DNA of 36,302 nt, taken from positions 33,638 to 69,939 of the forward strand of contig PMIE01000063.1 in assembly GCA_003156975.1 (NCBI GenBank), given 5' to 3'. The DNA comes from Chloroflexota bacterium. Its GTDB lineage: Bacteria > Chloroflexota > Limnocylindria > Limnocylindrales > CSP1-4. The notes beneath the pieces are model-generated. The model saw only the letters and a list, made by a program, of their open reading frames with translations, was not told where the DNA came from and ran no database searches. Positions 11,986 through 21,312 of this stretch are shown in pieces (within the stretch, counting starts at the first letter, position 1; every line of letters starts with the position of its first letter). The translations under genes were made by a program, and so were the position numbers.

Positions 11986-13803
11986 ATGCGTTGGCGTCTG
12001 ATCGGCGTTCTCACCGCGGTGGTCCTGGTCTCGAGCGCCTGCAACCAATCCACCGTCACGCCATCGTTGTCGACCTCCGCGTTGACGACTCCCGTTTCTG
12101 CCGGTACCGGCGCCGGACCCGCGGCGACACCGGAGGCCATCTCACTGGTAGGAACGACATACAAGGCCGACCCGGCGAAAGTCAAGGGCGGCAAAGTCAC
12201 GCTCGCCGAATGGCAGTTTCCGGACACCGTGAATCCTTACTACGCCGTGTGGAAGACCGACCTGGAGGCTTCGGACAGCATGTTCGACGGCCTGTTGAGC
12301 GTCACGCCGGACCTCAAATATGTGCCCGACCTCGCCACGAACGTGCCGACGCTGGAGAACGGCGGCGTTGTTCTGAACGGCAATGGCATGGACGTAACCT
12401 GGAACCTGCGCCACCTGATGGTCTGGTCCGACGGCCAACCTATCAACTGCGATGACATCAAGGCAACGTGGCAGTGGGTGATGAACAAGGACAACTCCGG
12501 GCTGGCCCTCGGCACCGTCGGCTGGCAGGACGTAACCGGCGTTGACGGAGGCGCCGGCACGGATTGCGTGATGCACTTCGGCAAGATCTACGAGGGCTAC
12601 CTGACGCTCGTCTCGCCGCTCCTGCCGGCGCACTACATCACGGCCATTCCGGTGAAGGGTGCGCAGGCAAGGCTGTATCCGATGAGCAACCTGGCGAGTG
12701 GCGTCTACAGCGGCCCGTACATTCCCGTGAGCGTCACGCGTCCCGCATCGATCACCCTCAAGCCGAACCCTTTCTGGTCGACGATCGGCGGTCATGCGCC
12801 CTGGCTTTCCCTCGTCACGTGGAAGTACTACGGCTCCGCGAACACCATGATCGACGGTTTCCAGGCAGGTGAGTTCGACCTCGGGCAGAACCTCGACAAC
12901 ACCTATGTTCCGGCGCTCAAGGCGGTCGCAGCGGCCCGGCAGGTAGCTCACGACTCGTTGACATACGAGCAACTCACCTTCAACAACGCCAACTTCAAGA
13001 CCAAGTTCGGCGTCGACGCATCGAGCGTCGTACAGGCGGTGATGCTCGCGACCGACCGCCAGGCAATCGCACGGTTGCCTCTCGTCGGCAATGCCAGCCC
13101 TACCAACAACTTCGTGTCGCCCCAGGCCTGGTACTACGAGGCGCTCGGGGGTTCCAAGGGCGCCGGCGGCTCGACTTCCGCAGACCCCACCACTGCCTAC
13201 ACCATCCTAGCCAACGCCGGCTGGACCAAGGGTAGCGATGGCTACATGACCAAGAACGGCAAGACGCTGGAGTTGAATTACTGCACCACGGCGCACTTGT
13301 ACCGCTTCGACGCACTGAATCTCATCGCCGGCCAACTCAAGCAGGTGGGCATCAAGGTCGACGTCAACTTCAAGCTGGAATCGACGTTCTGGGCGCCGTG
13401 GAGCGCACCGCAGTCCACCGGACTCTGCAACATCCGGCACGGAAACTTCGACGTTGCCGAGTTCTCATACGTCTCGAGTTTCGATCCGCTGGGCGCCTAC
13501 CGGATATATCACTCGAGCCAGATCCCGAGCGCCCTGATGCCCGATGGAGAGAACGTCAGCCGTATCAATCTCCCGGCCCTCGACGCGGCCTACGATCAGG
13601 TCGCACGAAATGTGGACCTGTCCAAGATTCGCGCGGCGATGTTCGAGATCCAGGATCTGTATGGTTCGGACCAGAACACCTACCAGATGCCCCTCTACCT
13701 TCGCAGGGACATCTGGCTCGTCGGCTCCAAGCTTCACAACTTCACCGGCAACCCAACGCCTGCCGGGGGTGAGTGGAATATCGGAGATTGGTGGGTCGGC
13801 TGA
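11986..13803 (+). CDS. ABC transporter substrate-binding lipoprotein, family 5 (peptide/opine type), copy 1
   Basis: Signal plus lipobox MRWRLIGVLTAVVLVSSAC; SBP_bac_5 features NLRHLMVWSDGQPINCDDIKATWQWV, SGPYIPV. Start ATG 11986. Confidence 0.9.
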   Translation: MRWRLIGVLTAVVLVSSACNQSTVTPSLSTSALTTPVSAGTGAGPAATPEAISLVGTTYKADPAKVKGGKVTLAEWQFPDTVNPYYAVWKTDLEASDSMFDGLLSVTPDLKYVPDLATNVPTLENGGVVLNGNGMDVTWNLRHLMVWSDGQPINCDDIKATWQWVMNKDNSGLALGTVGWQDVTGVDGGAGTDCVMHFGKIYEGYLTLVSPLLPAHYITAIPVKGAQARLYPMSNLASGVYSGPYIPVSVTRPASITLKPNPFWSTIGGHAPWLSLVTWKYYGSANTMIDGFQAGEFDLGQNLDNTYVPALKAVAAARQVAHDSLTYEQLTFNNANFKTKFGVDASSVVQAVMLATDRQAIARLPLVGNASPTNNFVSPQAWYYEALGGSKGAGGSTSADPTTAYTILANAGWTKGSDGYMTKNGKTLELNYCTTAHLYRFDALNLIAGQLKQVGIKVDVNFKLESTFWAPWSAPQSTGLCNIRHGNFDVAEFSYVSSFDPLGAYRIYHSSQIPSALMPDGENVSRINLPALDAAYDQVARNVDLSKIRAAMFEIQDLYGSDQNTYQMPLYLRRDIWLVGSKLHNFTGNPTPAGGEWNIGDWWVG

Positions 13804-14066
13804 TCCGGTCGGCCGTCGTCCGGGCTGGTCAGTTGGCGAAGCCGTCGACCCCGCCGGTCGCCCCTGTCGCCGTTGCGAGCATCCCTTGCGCCCCGGACGA
13901 ATCTGCAATGCAGCGCGTTCCTATTCGGGTGCCGGCCGGTTGCATTCGAGTTCTTACCGGGAGGAAGAATGCCGTCCGGAAGCGCGCCCGATTTCTGTCC
14001 CGGAATGTGCCGACGGCCACAGGATCAATCCGGACGGGGCATTCCTAGTACCGCGGAACTGAACGT

Positions 14067-14095
14067 TTGACACGTATGAGGGACCCGCTCATAGT
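14067..14095 (+). promoter_or_regulatory. candidate promoter TTGACA-N17-CATAGT upstream of the second substrate-binding protein gene
   Basis: TTGACA 14067-14072, CATAGT 14090-14095; shares CGTTTGACAC with the copy at 11822. Confidence 0.6.
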
Positions 14096-14182
14096 GTCCC
14101 CACGGGCGGTCAAGCCCAACCCGACTGCCGCATGGAACGTTGTCTCCCGTCGCTCGAATCGCCACCACCGGAAACGACGGGT

Positions 14183-14224
14183 GGCTGTGGCGGAAGCAGC
14201 GGAAGTGCTGCAGCGGCCATAGCC
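14183..14224 (+). promoter_or_regulatory. two-part hairpin immediately upstream of the RBS of the second binding-protein gene
   Basis: Outer stem GGCTGTGGC (14183-14191)/GCCATAGCC (14216-14224), one G-U; inner stem GCAGC (14196-14200)/GCTGC (14207-14211). AGGAGG follows at 14227. Confidence 0.5.
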
Positions 14225-14238
14225 CTAGGAGGATGTAG

Positions 14239-16083
14239 ATGTCGAAACGGTTATTGGCGTTGCTGTCCGTGGCGGCCCTCACGTTCGCAGCGTGCGCGTC
14301 CACCGCGACTACGGCACCTGCCAGCGTCGCGCCCGGGAGCACCCCGGCGCCTGTCGTCACACCCACCCCTGCGCCCACTGCCGCGCCAATCGACGTAACG
14401 AACACCACATACAAGCCAGAGGCCGTCGGCCACACGGGCGGCAAGCTCGTTCTGGGCGAATGGCAGGAGCCGGTCACGATCTGGTCCGGCATTTACGACA
14501 ACTCTGCGACAGACGTCGAAGCTTTCGGCATGTCGCTCTGGGGTCTCTGGAACGCCACGGCCGACTACAAGTTCTACGGCCAGTTGGCGTCCAACGTTCC
14601 GACCGTGTCCAACGGTGGCGTCGTCCTGAAGGGCACCACCATGGACGTGAACATCAGTTTGCGCCCGGGTGCGCTGTGGTCGGATGGCCAGGCGATCACC
14701 TGTGATGACCTTGCCTACCAGGTCCAGTGGATGATGGATGCTGGCCAGGTCGGCAATGTCCAGGGCCACGTCGGCTGGGAGAACATCTCCGGCGTCGACG
14801 GCGGCACCGGCACGAACTGCGTCGCCCACTTCACCAACATCCCGAAGGACGGGACCACGGCCGTCTACGAAGGCTACCTCGGCCTTTGGGCGCCGCTTCT
14901 CCCCAAGCACTACCTTCAGACCGTCTCGGTTGCCGATGCGGGCAAGAAGCTCTACACGCAGGCTGCCCCGCAGACCGGCGTCTACAGCGGCCCGTACATC
15001 CCGACCAAGTGGGCTGCTGGCGCTGAGATCGACTACGTGGCAAACACGCAGTTCTTCAGCACGATCAAGAAGTCCACTGCTCCGTTCGATAGCGTCACCT
15101 TCAAGTACTACAGCGACGCTACGGCCGAGATGGCCGGCTTCAAGAACGGCGAGACCGACGTCGCGATGGACTACAACCACAACGACCTCGGCGCGATGAC
15201 GACCCAGGGCATTCCGACGGCCTCCGTCGATGCAATCGATGGCACTACCTACGAGCAGCAGTCCTGGAACTATGCGGACCTGACCAAGAAGTTCGGCGCC
15301 GACGGCGCCAAGACCCTGATGTCGGCCATTCACTACGCGTACAACAAGGACGACATCATCAAGCGCATCACCGGAAGCACCGTCTCCTCGACGTGCAACT
15401 TCAACTCGTCGCTGGTGTGGTACTTCAAGGAAATCCCGTGCCCGGCATACGATGTTGCCAAGGCCAACTCGATCCTCGACGCGGCTGGTTTCACCACCGG
15501 CAGTGACGGGATCCGCGTTGCCCCGAACGGCACCAAGGTTGAGCTTCTCGGTTGCACGAGCAAGTCCCGCCCGTACCGCGGCAACACGATGACCCTCGTT
15601 GCCTCCTACCTGCAGCAGATCGGCGTGCTTCTGGACACCAAGGTTGTCCCGACTACGCCTGACCTGTTCGGCGGTTGGTCCGAGTCCGGTTCTGACGTTC
15701 CGTGCAACACCACGCATGGCAACTTCGATGTGGCCGAGTTCGCGTGGGTTTCCGGCGTCGATCCGGCCGGCATCTTCCCGCTCTACGACTCCAAGTACGA
15801 CCCGAGCCTGGGTGATCACAGCGGCGTGAACTACATCCGCGTGAACCTCCCGGCCCTGGACGCCGCACTTACGGACCTGGTTACGACGACCGATCTCCAG
15901 AAGATCAAGGCCGCTGAGGGCACGATCCAGGACATCTACGTCGACCCGGCCAATTCCTTCCCGGAGATTCCGCTCTACTTCTGGAAGACAGTGGAACTCA
16001 AGGGCTCCGCGATGCACAACGTCGTGAACAACGCGACAAGTGCAACGAACACCTGGAATATTGAGGACTGGTGGAAGTCCTAG
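14239..16083 (+). CDS. ABC transporter substrate-binding lipoprotein, family 5, copy 2 (paralogue of 11986-13803)
   Basis: Lipobox MSKRLLALLSVAALTFAAC; LRPGALWSDGQAITCDDLAYQVQWMM, SGVDGGTGTNCVAHF, C-terminal WNIEDWWKS mirrors WNIGDWWVG of copy 1. AGGAGG RBS. Confidence 0.92.
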   Translation: MSKRLLALLSVAALTFAACASTATTAPASVAPGSTPAPVVTPTPAPTAAPIDVTNTTYKPEAVGHTGGKLVLGEWQEPVTIWSGIYDNSATDVEAFGMSLWGLWNATADYKFYGQLASNVPTVSNGGVVLKGTTMDVNISLRPGALWSDGQAITCDDLAYQVQWMMDAGQVGNVQGHVGWENISGVDGGTGTNCVAHFTNIPKDGTTAVYEGYLGLWAPLLPKHYLQTVSVADAGKKLYTQAAPQTGVYSGPYIPTKWAAGAEIDYVANTQFFSTIKKSTAPFDSVTFKYYSDATAEMAGFKNGETDVAMDYNHNDLGAMTTQGIPTASVDAIDGTTYEQQSWNYADLTKKFGADGAKTLMSAIHYAYNKDDIIKRITGSTVSSTCNFNSSLVWYFKEIPCPAYDVAKANSILDAAGFTTGSDGIRVAPNGTKVELLGCTSKSRPYRGNTMTLVASYLQQIGVLLDTKVVPTTPDLFGGWSESGSDVPCNTTHGNFDVAEFAWVSGVDPAGIFPLYDSKYDPSLGDHSGVNYIRVNLPALDAALTDLVTTTDLQKIKAAEGTIQDIYVDPANSFPEIPLYFWKTVELKGSAMHNVVNNATSATNTWNIEDWWKS

Positions 16084-16122
16084 CTCTGAACGGCTAAGGC
16101 TCCCAAGCAGACCTCGAAACAA

Positions 16123-16159
16123 GATGCGGAATTGCGGCGCTATGCCGCAATTCCGCATC
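16123..16159 (+). repeat. perfect 16-bp inverted repeat / intercistronic hairpin
   Basis: GATGCGGAATTGCGGC (16123-16138), loop GCTAT, GCCGCAATTCCGCATC (16144-16159). Between binding-protein stop (16083) and permease start (16178); no following T tract. Confidence 0.9.
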
Positions 16160-16177
16160 CTCCATTGAGGCACTGAG

Positions 16178-17275
16178 TTGATCCGCTACATCATGCGGCG
16201 CCTACTCGGCGCTATCCCTACGCTCTTTTTCATCTCGATTCTCATCTATGGCTTCGTCCTGCTGTCTCCGGGCGGGCCGACGGCTAGATTCTCTATGAAT
16301 CCCAAGATCACGCCACAGGCCCTGGCGGCGTTCGAGCATCGCTGGGGTTTGGATCAACCAGTGCCGGTTCAGTACTGTCGTTGGCTGGGGGTCTGCAATC
16401 CCGATGGTCAGGGATTGGGCGTCTTTCTGAGTTCCAGCGGCATGCCCAACTTCCTTCCGGGCATTGTCGGCGGCGGCAGCAACGGTGTTCTCCATCTGGA
16501 CCTCGGTGTCTCGAGTTCCTCTGGAGTGCCGGTCTCCGACGTTATTGCGGAGCGTTTCCCAAGGACTCTGGTTCTTGCCGGTGTATCGCTGGTGGTGTGG
16601 TTGACGCTGGCTCTCATCTTCGGAGTGGTTTCCGCCGTCAAGCGGTACTCGAAGATCGACAGCGCGATCACCGTCTTCAACTACGTCGCCTATTCCTTCC
16701 CCACATTCTGGCTGGGGTTGCTGCTCATCGTCATCTTCGCGGCCACGCTGGGCTGGTTGCCCGCGGGCGGAATGTGGGATGTGCGCAACACGCCGATCTT
16801 CGGGTCGGGCGCCTATTGGAGCTACCTGGGCCAACACCCGGTGTCGGCCCTGGGTGACCTCGGCAGGCACTTAATCCTGCCGGTTGCGACACTCGTAGCG
16901 GTCAGCGTCGCCGGCGACTCGCGGTTTGTCCGCGCGTCGATGATCGATGCCATGCGCCAGGACTTCGTCCGCACGGCACGCGCCAAGGGCGTCCCGGAGC
17001 GAGGGGTCGTCTTCCGCCACGCTCTGCGAAACGCGCTGCTACCCGTCGTCACGAACATCGGCCTTGAGCTGCCGTTCCTCTTCACCGGCGCCATCGCGAC
17101 GGAGACGGTCTTCAGCTGGCCGGGCATGGGTGCGCAGTTCATCACGTCGATCGGCCAGTACGACTACCCGGTGGTCATGGGCATTTCCGTGATCACCGCA
17201 GTGTTGGTCGTTGGAGCAAACCTGCTGGCGGATATCGTCTATGCCATCGTGGACCCGAGGATTAGCTATGGATGA
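16178..17275 (+). CDS. ABC transporter permease, DppB/OppB type
   Basis: MIRYIMRRLLGAIPTLFFISILIYGFVLLSPGGP..., EAA-loop region RASMIDAMRQDFVRTARAKGVPERGVVFRHALRNALLPVVT. TTG start. Confidence 0.94.
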   Translation: MIRYIMRRLLGAIPTLFFISILIYGFVLLSPGGPTARFSMNPKITPQALAAFEHRWGLDQPVPVQYCRWLGVCNPDGQGLGVFLSSSGMPNFLPGIVGGGSNGVLHLDLGVSSSSGVPVSDVIAERFPRTLVLAGVSLVVWLTLALIFGVVSAVKRYSKIDSAITVFNYVAYSFPTFWLGLLLIVIFAATLGWLPAGGMWDVRNTPIFGSGAYWSYLGQHPVSALGDLGRHLILPVATLVAVSVAGDSRFVRASMIDAMRQDFVRTARAKGVPERGVVFRHALRNALLPVVTNIGLELPFLFTGAIATETVFSWPGMGAQFITSIGQYDYPVVMGISVITAVLVVGANLLADIVYAIVDPRISYG

Positions 17276-18233
17276 GATCGGCAAGGCCAGGGTCGTTGAG
17301 ACGCCTGCTGACCTTGAGGATCTGCTGGCAGCCCACCCCGACTACGACGTTCAACTCGAATCTCTGAACCAGCGTCAGCTGGCTTGGCGCCGCTTCAAGC
17401 GCCACCGGATGGCCCTGCTCGGCTCGACGATGTTCCTGTCGATGGTCGTCATAGGCATCGTTGGACCGCAGATACTCCCTTTCGACAAGAACGCATACCT
17501 TCCCACGAACCAGGTCGTGAACGTCGGCCGACCACCGATGGTGATTCCGTACTTCCATCCATTCGGTGAAACGACTCAGCTCCAATATGACGTGTTCACG
17601 CTCGTGATCAACGGCATCGGCCTGTCACTTCTGATCAGCGTTGGAGCTACGGTCGTGGCGACTCTCATCGGCACGATAGTCGGCGGGCTTTCCGGGTACT
17701 TCGGAGGCTGGCTGGACACGATCCTTATGCGGATCGTAGACGCCTTGCTGGCGCTGCCCCTGATATACCTAATCCTTGTCTTCTCGGAGTTCCTTGGCGG
17801 CGGCAACTGGTTTACGGTAATGCTGATCTTTGCCCTTCTGGGCTGGCTGCAGACCGCCCGGTTGGTCCGGAGCGTGATCCTCAGCCTCCGCGAAGAGGAC
17901 TACGTCGATGCGGCCCGCGTCGCCGGCGTTTCCCAGATGAGGATCATCTTCCGCCACCTTCTGCCCAACGCGCTGTCGCCGATCATCGTGGCCGCGACCC
18001 TCAGCATCGCCGCTCTGATCACGGCCGAGGCCTTCGTCAGTTTCGTCGGGTACGGCATCGATCCGTCGACGCCGACACTGGGAAACATCCTGAGCGGAGC
18101 CCAGGAGGCGATCGGAGCCGGTAACTGGTGGTGGGCGGTCTTCCCGGGTGTGGCCATCGTGTTCATCGTCCTGGGTATCAACTTCATGGGCGACGGCCTT
18201 CAGGACGCGCTCGACCCGAGGGCCAAGATATGA
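17268..18233 (+). CDS. ABC transporter permease, DppC/OppC type
   Basis: Overlaps upstream gene by 8 nt. [75 protein letters not shown]. Confidence 0.95.
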   Translation: MDEIGKARVVETPADLEDLLAAHPDYDVQLESLNQRQLAWRRFKRHRMALLGSTMFLSMVVIGIVGPQILPFDKNAYLPTNQVVNVGRPPMVIPYFHPFGETTQLQYDVFTLVINGIGLSLLISVGATVVATLIGTIVGGLSGYFGGWLDTILMRIVDALLALPLIYLILVFSEFLGGGNWFTVMLIFALLGWLQTARLVRSVILSLREEDYVDAARVAGVSQMRIIFRHLLPNALSPIIVAATLSIAALITAEAFVSFVGYGIDPSTPTLGNILSGAQEAIGAGNWWWAVFPGVAIVFIVLGINFMGDGLQDALDPRAKI

Positions 18234-19333
18234 AGCAGAAGACAGAACTGACCGACCTCGAAGTCGGGCCGGCGGTGTCGGGTCCTCCGACCGACCCGGA
18301 CATCCTGCTCGAGGTTCGGGGTCTGCGGACCTACTTCCACGTGATGGACGGCACCGTCAAGGCCGTCGATGGCGTCGATTTCTCACTGAGGCGCGGCGAG
18401 ACCCTTGGGATCGTCGGCGAGTCCGGTTGCGGCAAGAGCGTCACGGCACTGACGATCATGCAGCTGCTGGACATCCCGCCCGGCGAGATCGCCGGCGGCG
18501 AGGTCTGGTTCGACGGGCGCGATCTGCTCGAGCTCCGCCCGGAGGAACTTCGGCACGTTCGCGGGGCGGACATCTCGATGATCTTTCAGGAGCCGATGAC
18601 GAGCCTGAATCCCGTGTTCACCATCGGCAACCAGATATCCGAGGCGATCATCCTTCACCAGCACGTTGGCAAGAAGGAGGCGATGGTCCGGGCCATCGAA
18701 TCGCTCAAGGCAGTCGGCATTTCTGCGCCTGAACGCCGAGTGAAGCAGTACCCACATGAGATGAGCGGCGGCATCCGGCAGCGCGTGATGATCGCGATGG
18801 CCCTGTCGTGCAATCCCAAACTGATCATCGCCGATGAGCCGACCACGGCCCTGGACGTCACCATTCAGGCCCAGATTCTTGAGCTCATCAAGAAGATTCA
18901 GGCGGACTCCGGAGCGGCCTTGCTCCTGATCACCCACGACCTGGCGGTTGTGGCCGAAACAGTCCAGAACGTTGCCGTCATGTACGCCGGTCGGGTCGTA
19001 GAGTCCGGTCCGGTGGAGGATGTGCTGCTTCGGCCGCAGCACCCGTACACGCTCGGGCTGCTCGGCTCCATCCCGGCTCTTCACAAGCGCGGTCGCGAGC
19101 TCGACGTCATCAAGGGCGTCGTTCCGAACCCGTTCCGGATGCCGCCCGGCTGCAAATTCGAGCCACGCTGTCCGTACGCCTGGGACAAGTGCAAGCAGGT
19201 CGAGCCGGATCTCGTGGCCGTTCCCGGCCGCGCCGCGCTCTCGCGTTGCTTCCTCCACTTGCCCGACGAGTCGACTCGACGAGCGGAATTCGATCGGGTG
19301 TCCGTGGCAACTGTTGCGACCGGAATGAGCTGA
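18230..19333 (+). CDS. ABC transporter ATP-binding protein, DppD/OppD type
   Basis: ATGA overlap. Walker [26 protein letters not shown], Walker [14 protein letters not shown]-terminal oligopeptide_HPY region [20 protein letters not shown]. Confidence 0.96.
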   Translation: MKQKTELTDLEVGPAVSGPPTDPDILLEVRGLRTYFHVMDGTVKAVDGVDFSLRRGETLGIVGESGCGKSVTALTIMQLLDIPPGEIAGGEVWFDGRDLLELRPEELRHVRGADISMIFQEPMTSLNPVFTIGNQISEAIILHQHVGKKEAMVRAIESLKAVGISAPERRVKQYPHEMSGGIRQRVMIAMALSCNPKLIIADEPTTALDVTIQAQILELIKKIQADSGAALLLITHDLAVVAETVQNVAVMYAGRVVESGPVEDVLLRPQHPYTLGLLGSIPALHKRGRELDVIKGVVPNPFRMPPGCKFEPRCPYAWDKCKQVEPDLVAVPGRAALSRCFLHLPDESTRRAEFDRVSVATVATGMS

Positions 19334-19473
19334 TGCGGACCCCAAACATGGAGAAACTGATGGCATTGACGATGGGTCAACCCACCGCCACAGGGGCCGT
19401 TGCTCCGCAGCGGTGGCGCCGCGCGCGCACTTTCGCGGCGGCCCCAACTGACCCGATGGGCGGCCAACGATGA
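19333..19473 (+). CDS. putative 46-codon small ORF overlapped with both neighbouring ABC genes
   Basis: TGATG overlap with the preceding stop (19331-19333) and ATGA overlap with the next start (19470). Product [46 protein letters not shown]; no recognised family. Confidence 0.4.
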   Translation: MRTPNMEKLMALTMGQPTATGAVAPQRWRRARTFAAAPTDPMGGQR

Positions 19474-21119
19474 ACCGGCTGGCGGGCTGGAAGAAGCCAC
19501 TGGCAATCCTCGGGGGCATCCTCATCGCCCTGGGAGTCTTGTTTCCCTGGGCTCGGATCCAGGTTCCTTTCCTCTCGTTGAACGCTCAGCTCAGAGGGTT
19601 GGACGACGTTGGGCTCGAGATGGCAATCGCAGCGGCGGCGATCATTCTGCTTGCCTCCGGGAAGTTGCGGCTCAAGCCTCAGGTCGCCGGCCTGCTGATC
19701 GTACTGATCGCTGCCGTCTGCGGCGTCGTGGCCGCATACCGCATCGTCGACCTCCAATGGGCCCGAGACCTGGTCGCGCACAGGACGTTCTCCAACGGCA
19801 TCAACGACAGCATCCACGTGGCCCCGGCCGTTGCCAAGCACTCGATCGCCCTGGCTACCGGCCTCCAGGTGATCACGGTCGCGTCGCTGATGTCGATTGT
19901 CGGCGGCCTTCTGATCGCCCTCGAAGGACGATTCTCAAAGCCGGCGTCGGCCAAGACATCAACATTCGTTTCCCATGTCGGAGTCGGCGGGGCCCTGGGG
20001 TCGAGAAGTGCGCTCACCCAAAGGGCCATGACGCCGCGGCCCGATGGGACGGCCGACGTGCTTGTCGAGGTCCGCAACCTCAAGACCTACTACCCGATCT
20101 TCGGCGGCATCCTTCGCCGTCGCGTCGGGAGCGTGTACGCCGTCGACGACGTCAGCCTGACGATCTACCGCGGCGAGAAGTTCGGGCTTGTCGGTGAGTC
20201 CGGCTGCGGCAAGACGACGCTCGGCAGGACGATTCTCCGCCTCGAGAAAGCCCATGACGGCTCGGTCACGATGGATGGGCAGGACCTGCTGGCCATGAAG
20301 GGCAACGCGCTGAAGCGAATGCGACGGCGAATGCAACTCATCTTCCAGGATCCATACGGCTCGCTCAATCCCCGAATGCCGGTCAGCGACATCATCGGCG
20401 AAGGTCTTCTGGCGCAGGCGGACGAGACAAACGGCTGGCGCCGGCGCGAGGTTCGCGACCAGCGCGTGGCTGACTACCTTGAGGCCGTAGGTCTGCGACG
20501 CGACTACACGCGTCGGTATGCCCACGAGTTCTCGGGCGGCCAGCGGCAACGAATCGGCATCGCCCGCGCCCTTTCGCTGGATCCGGAATTCATCGTCTGC
20601 GACGAGCCCGTCTCCGCCCTCGATGTTTCGATCCAGTCCCAGATCCTCAACCTTCTCTCGGAACTGCGGGATCAGTTCAATCTGACCTACTTGTTCATCG
20701 CTCACAACCTGTCGGTGGTTCAGTACTTCTGCGATCGGATCGGAGTCATGTATCTCGGCAAGCTCGTCGAGGTAGCGGACACGGACGCCCTGTACGAACA
20801 CCCGCGCCATCCCTATACGGTTGCGCTGCTATCGGCCATTCCGGTGCCGGATCCGCGCGTCCGCAAGAAGCGCCTGGTGTTGAGGGGCGATGTTCCCTCC
20901 CCGGCCAACCCTCCGTCGGGATGCCGCTTCCACACCCGCTGCTGGTTGCGCGAGAGGCTGGACAATCCGGAGCAGTGCGCCACCGTAGTTCCCTCGCTCG
21001 TTGATATGGGCGGCGGGCAGTTCTCAGCCTGCCATTTCGCCGACAAGGTCTCGGCCGAGGCAGCCGATGAGGCAGCCGCTCGCCAATCGGTGATCGACAC
21101 CGCGTCCACCGCGCCGTAG
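19470..21119 (+). CDS. ABC transporter ATP-binding protein (DppF/OppF type) with N-terminal multi-TM domain
   Basis: N-terminal ~190 aa with about four hydrophobic segments (PLAILGGILIALGVLFPW; GLEMAIAAAAIILLAS; VAGLLIVLIAAVCGVVAAY; LQVITVASLMSIVGGLLIAL), then DVLVEVRNLKTYYPI..., [42 protein letters not shown]. Internal ATG 20028 could start an ATPase-only form. Confidence 0.88.
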   Translation: MNRLAGWKKPLAILGGILIALGVLFPWARIQVPFLSLNAQLRGLDDVGLEMAIAAAAIILLASGKLRLKPQVAGLLIVLIAAVCGVVAAYRIVDLQWARDLVAHRTFSNGINDSIHVAPAVAKHSIALATGLQVITVASLMSIVGGLLIALEGRFSKPASAKTSTFVSHVGVGGALGSRSALTQRAMTPRPDGTADVLVEVRNLKTYYPIFGGILRRRVGSVYAVDDVSLTIYRGEKFGLVGESGCGKTTLGRTILRLEKAHDGSVTMDGQDLLAMKGNALKRMRRRMQLIFQDPYGSLNPRMPVSDIIGEGLLAQADETNGWRRREVRDQRVADYLEAVGLRRDYTRRYAHEFSGGQRQRIGIARALSLDPEFIVCDEPVSALDVSIQSQILNLLSELRDQFNLTYLFIAHNLSVVQYFCDRIGVMYLGKLVEVADTDALYEHPRHPYTVALLSAIPVPDPRVRKKRLVLRGDVPSPANPPSGCRFHTRCWLRERLDNPEQCATVVPSLVDMGGGQFSACHFADKVSAEAADEAAARQSVIDTASTAP

Positions 21120-21312
21120 CCGGAGCCGTCTTCGGCATCTCGTGGACTGCGGCCTTCCGCCTGAGCCCGGCTGGGCATGGGCGGAGCGGCCGACATGGAT
21201 TTGCTCCGCTCGCTAAGGTTGTACCCCTCATGAGGCCACGCCCTCGGAAGGGGGCCCGCTGCCCGTTTCGGTGCGCCGCATCCGGCAGGGGCGAAGCAAT
21301 GATCAGGAAGGA

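Noticed and set aside
14251-16173. 640-aa minus-strand ORF opposite binding protein 2, and similar long antisense ORFs (26169-27821, 10033-11319, 9041-10267, 30392-31804, 18383-19525)
   Set aside because: They are antisense to confidently identified genes and have no recognisable domains; long open antisense frames are expected in high-GC coding DNA.
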